Assembly (NCBI GenBank): GCA_022013205.1
Contig: JAKLQT010000048.1
Coordinates: forward strand, 1 to 8,167
From: Candidatus Omnitrophota bacterium
GTDB lineage: Bacteria > Omnitrophota > Gorgyraeia > B26-G9
Reading direction: 5' to 3'
Length of the DNA: 8,167 bases
Shown here: one piece after another, positions 6,601-8,167 of the stretch
Numbering within the stretch: position 1 is the stretch's first letter
Layout of the letters: every line of letters starts with the position of its first letter
Program-made: the position numbers and the translations under genes
The notes under the pieces: model-generated
Told to the model about the DNA's origin: nothing
What the model saw: the letters and a program-made list of their open reading frames with translations, nothing else
Databases searched by the model: none

Positions 6601-8167
6601 TAGCCCGGACCAGATATACAACTCCTGGTGTTACTTTAATATCACCGCCGCCGCATCATGATATATATTCCATAGAAGATTTGGCTCAGCTGATATTTGA
6701 TTTAAAAAATGCCAATCCTAATGCGCGGATAAGCGTAAAACTTGTCTCAGAGATTGGCGTGGGAACCGTTGCCGCGGGAGTTGCCAAAGCTCACGCGGAT
6801 ATGATCCTGATCTCCGGCGGAGACGGCGGCACCGGAGCGTCTCCGAAAAGTTCTATTATGTATGCGGGGCTGCCATGGGAGCTGGGCCTTGCCGAGACAC
6901 ACCAGGCATTATTGCTTAATAATCTGCGTTCAAGAGTACGCTTACAAACTGATGGGCAGCTGCGTACAGGCCGTGATGTGGCTGTCGCGGCAATACTTGG
7001 AGCGGAAGAATTTGGTTTTTGTACCGCAGTTCTGGTTGTGAGCGGCTGTGTCATGCTGCGGCATTGTCATCTGAACAACTGTTCGGTTGGCGTGGCTACA
7101 CAGGATGGAATTTTACAAAAGAGATTCAGGGGAAGGCCGGAATATATCGTAAATTATTTTCATTTTGTTGCTCAGGAACTTCGTGAAATCATGGCAAATT
7201 TGGGTATAAGAACTATTAATGAGATGATTGGTAAGACGGATCTTCTTGAATTAAATAAAGAGCTTGTTCCGGAAAAGGCAAAGGGTATTGATTATTCCAG
7301 AATTCTTTATAAACCGGATGTTCCGGAAAATGTCGGGAAATATTGTAATTTAAAACAAGATAGCGGCCTGGATAGTGTACTTGATAAAGAGCTTATTAAA
7401 AGATGTAATGACGCGCTTAATAATAACAAACAAGTTAGATTGTCATCAGATATTAATAATACCAATAGAGCTGTCGGGACAATGTTAAGCGGTGAAGTTT
7501 GCCGAAGATGCGGTGACGGGGTGCTTTTGGAGGATACTATAAATTGTAAATTCAAAGGAATTGCCGGACAAAGTTTTGGCGCTTTTCTGGCAAAGGGGAT
7601 AACCTTTGAGCTCGAAGGCATGACTAACGACTATGTCGGAAAAGGGATTTCCGGTGGAAAGATCATCATATATCCGGATAAAGAAGCGCGGTATAAGCCT
7701 GATGATAATATAATCATCGGTAATACCGGCTTCTATGGCGCGGTTTCAGGAGAGGCTTATATATGCGGTGTTGCCGGTGAAAGATTCTGCGTAAGAAATT
7801 CAGGGCTCTATGCTGTAGTCGAAGGTGTTGGCGATCATGGCTGTGAATATATGACCGGCGGAAGAGTTATTGTTTTGGGAAAAACAGGCAGGAATTTTGC
7901 CGCGGGAATGTCAGGCGGAATAGCATATGTATATGATGAAGATAAAACATTTTTGCATAAATGCAATATGGATATGGTTGAATTGGAAAAAGTGCAGGAA
8001 GAAGATAAGGAAAACCTCTATCACTTGCTCCAAAATCACTACAGATATACAAAAAGTTTTAAGGCAAAAAAGATTATTGATAACATGCATGAAGAATTAA
8101 AAAATATCGTTAAGGTTATTCCCATAGAATATAAACGTATCTTAGAGGAAATCAAGATAGAACAAAA
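3651..8167 (+). CDS. gltB: Glutamate synthase large (alpha) subunit, 3' end cut by window
   Basis: Forms glutamate from glutamine and 2-oxoglutarate, with electrons from the small subunit GltD. I read 1505 codons with no stop up to the window end; the last residues (KVIPIEYKRILEEIK) are typical of the final stretch, so only a few codons are missing. AAAAGG (3637-3642) lies 8 nt before ATG, and an in-frame TAA at 3636 excludes an earlier start. A 21-residue propeptide precedes Cys22 (HDSCGVGFV), the class II amidotransferase nucleophile. HSRYSTNTFPTW (233-244) and HNGEINT (255-261) belong to the same domain. After the central domain, the FMN barrel shows MSFGSIS (889-895), NTGEGGEDPNRF (914-925), KLVSEIGVGT (1030-1039) and SGGDGGTGASP (1055-1065). 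Cys1133, Cys1139 and Cys1144 (CX5CX4C) bind the 3Fe-4S cluster. The C-terminal beta-helix has GQSFGAF (1306-1312) and GDHGCEYMTGG (from 1394). It lies 84 nt after the glnA stop and is probably co-transcribed with glnA. Confidence 0.97.
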   Translation, partial: MKHGYFPKKQGLYDPRFEHDSCGVGFVCDINGKKKHAIVKKGIEALNRLSHRGAVGADPATGDGAGILIQTPHRFLVKECKKIDIALPEAGHYGAGMIFLPNDDADRELSKEIVKNIINEEGQHFLGWRTVPFNNAVIGDRAKDKMPFIAQIFIKMNSSLDSQLAFERKLYVIRKQAEKAIKGSSVAGKAAFYITNLSSRTLSYKGLLMPSQLKDFFPDLSDQAIESSLCLFHSRYSTNTFPTWDLAQPFRFLAHNGEINTLRGNMNWVRARERLLTSELFGTDIEKLKPVIVEGGSDSAAIDNIFELLVLSGRSLEHAMMMLIPAAWEHNKLMDKELKDFYKYHACFMEPWDGPAAIAFTDGKNIGAVLDRNGLRPARYIITKDGFVVMASEVGVLDIPPAEIQISGRLEPGKIFFIDTESGRIVHDSQIKKNVSSRHPYGKWNAENMIGLDKLIISSVPEQKSDDIMPLLLAFGYTREDLRNIIKPMAEEGKEPVGSMGNDTPHAFLSKKPQLLYNYFKQLFAQVTNPAIDSIREKLVMSLISFIGPEKNILEEHPENSHKVSVKNPILSNEEFQNLRDISMQGFKAKTIYTFFDAASQKGGFIKALERICFEAEYAIEQGYSFIILSDRGVDKDNIALPAFLAMSGVHQHLVRKTIRSQVAIIVESAEPREVQHFALLFAYGADCVNPYLAYEAIEYLIEGKEISLNLKKALKNYNKALTDGILKILSKMGISTLRSYRGAQIFEALGLDEELIDKYFAGTPSRISGVSLEGVADETIKRHKSAYVENNVGSNNLTSGGIYQWKKDGEFHLWNPESIAALQNAARNNDYDKYRQFAQLINGQSANPVTLRSLFKFSSSDKRKVKAISVNEVEPVENIMKRFATGAMSFGSISSAAHETIAIAMNRIGGKSNTGEGGEDPNRFIILPNGDSRRSAIKQVASGRFGVTINYLVNADEIQIKIAQGAKPGEGGQLPGHKVSEAIARTRYTTPGVTLISPPPHHDIYSIEDLAQLIFDLKNANPNARISVKLVSEIGVGTVAAGVAKAHADMILISGGDGGTGASPKSSIMYAGLPWELGLAETHQALLLNNLRSRVRLQTDGQLRTGRDVAVAAILGAEEFGFCTAVLVVSGCVMLRHCHLNNCSVGVATQDGILQKRFRGRPEYIVNYFHFVAQELREIMANLGIRTINEMIGKTDLLELNKELVPEKAKGIDYSRILYKPDVPENVGKYCNLKQDSGLDSVLDKELIKRCNDALNNNKQVRLSSDINNTNRAVGTMLSGEVCRRCGDGVLLEDTINCKFKGIAGQSFGAFLAKGITFELEGMTNDYVGKGISGGKIIIYPDKEARYKPDDNIIIGNTGFYGAVSGEAYICGVAGERFCVRNSGLYAVVEGVGDHGCEYMTGGRVIVLGKTGRNFAAGMSGGIAYVYDEDKTFLHKCNMDMVELEKVQEEDKENLYHLLQNHYRYTKSFKAKKIIDNMHEELKNIVKVIPIEYKRILEEIKIEQ

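Noticed and set aside
8100..8167. gltB as a broken gene because no stop is found
   Set aside because: The frame is intact and has reached the family's usual C-terminal region; the window simply ends a few codons early.

Overview
The window is a moderately AT-rich bacterial nitrogen-assimilation cluster with every gene on the + strand: the 3' end of a PII gene, an ammonium channel gene (amt), a second PII gene, glutamine synthetase (glnA) and the large subunit of glutamate synthase (gltB), which runs off the right edge. The glutamine synthetase is of the GSI-alpha type (no adenylylation segment). Both PII proteins carry His where Escherichia coli PII has the uridylylated Tyr51. The cluster therefore looks like that of a bacterium without the proteobacterial GlnD/GlnE modification cascade. 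No marker gene fixes the phylum; a candidate-phylum anaerobe (Omnitrophota-like) is only a guess.

Layout. 1-196: C-terminal part of PII copy 1. 197-370: leader of amt, with a 31-bp element at 258-288. 371-1729: amt. 1746-2087: complete PII copy 2, closely coupled to amt. 2088-2294: leader of glnA, with a second copy of the 31-bp element (2130-2160), then two mutually exclusive hairpins, the second being an intrinsic terminator (2227-2263). 2295-3566: glnA, starting with GTG. 3567-3626: an in-frame extension of glnA beyond its TAA stop that reads as the normal GSI C-terminal tail. 3651-8167: gltB, open to the window end. gltD would be expected just outside.

Function. Amt admits ammonium, the PII proteins probably sense ATP/ADP and 2-oxoglutarate and gate Amt, GlnA fixes ammonia into glutamine, and GltB (with GltD) moves the amide nitrogen onto 2-oxoglutarate to regenerate glutamate.

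The proteins are familiar families. The unusual signals are: (1) a TAA that cuts glnA exactly before its last 19 conserved codons; (2) a terminator/antiterminator arrangement in the glnA leader; (3) a sequence block upstream of both amt and glnA, identical at 25 of 25 defined positions with the same 6-nt spacer; and (4) a near-identical 150-nt stretch shared by the two PII genes that ends abruptly, suggesting gene conversion.
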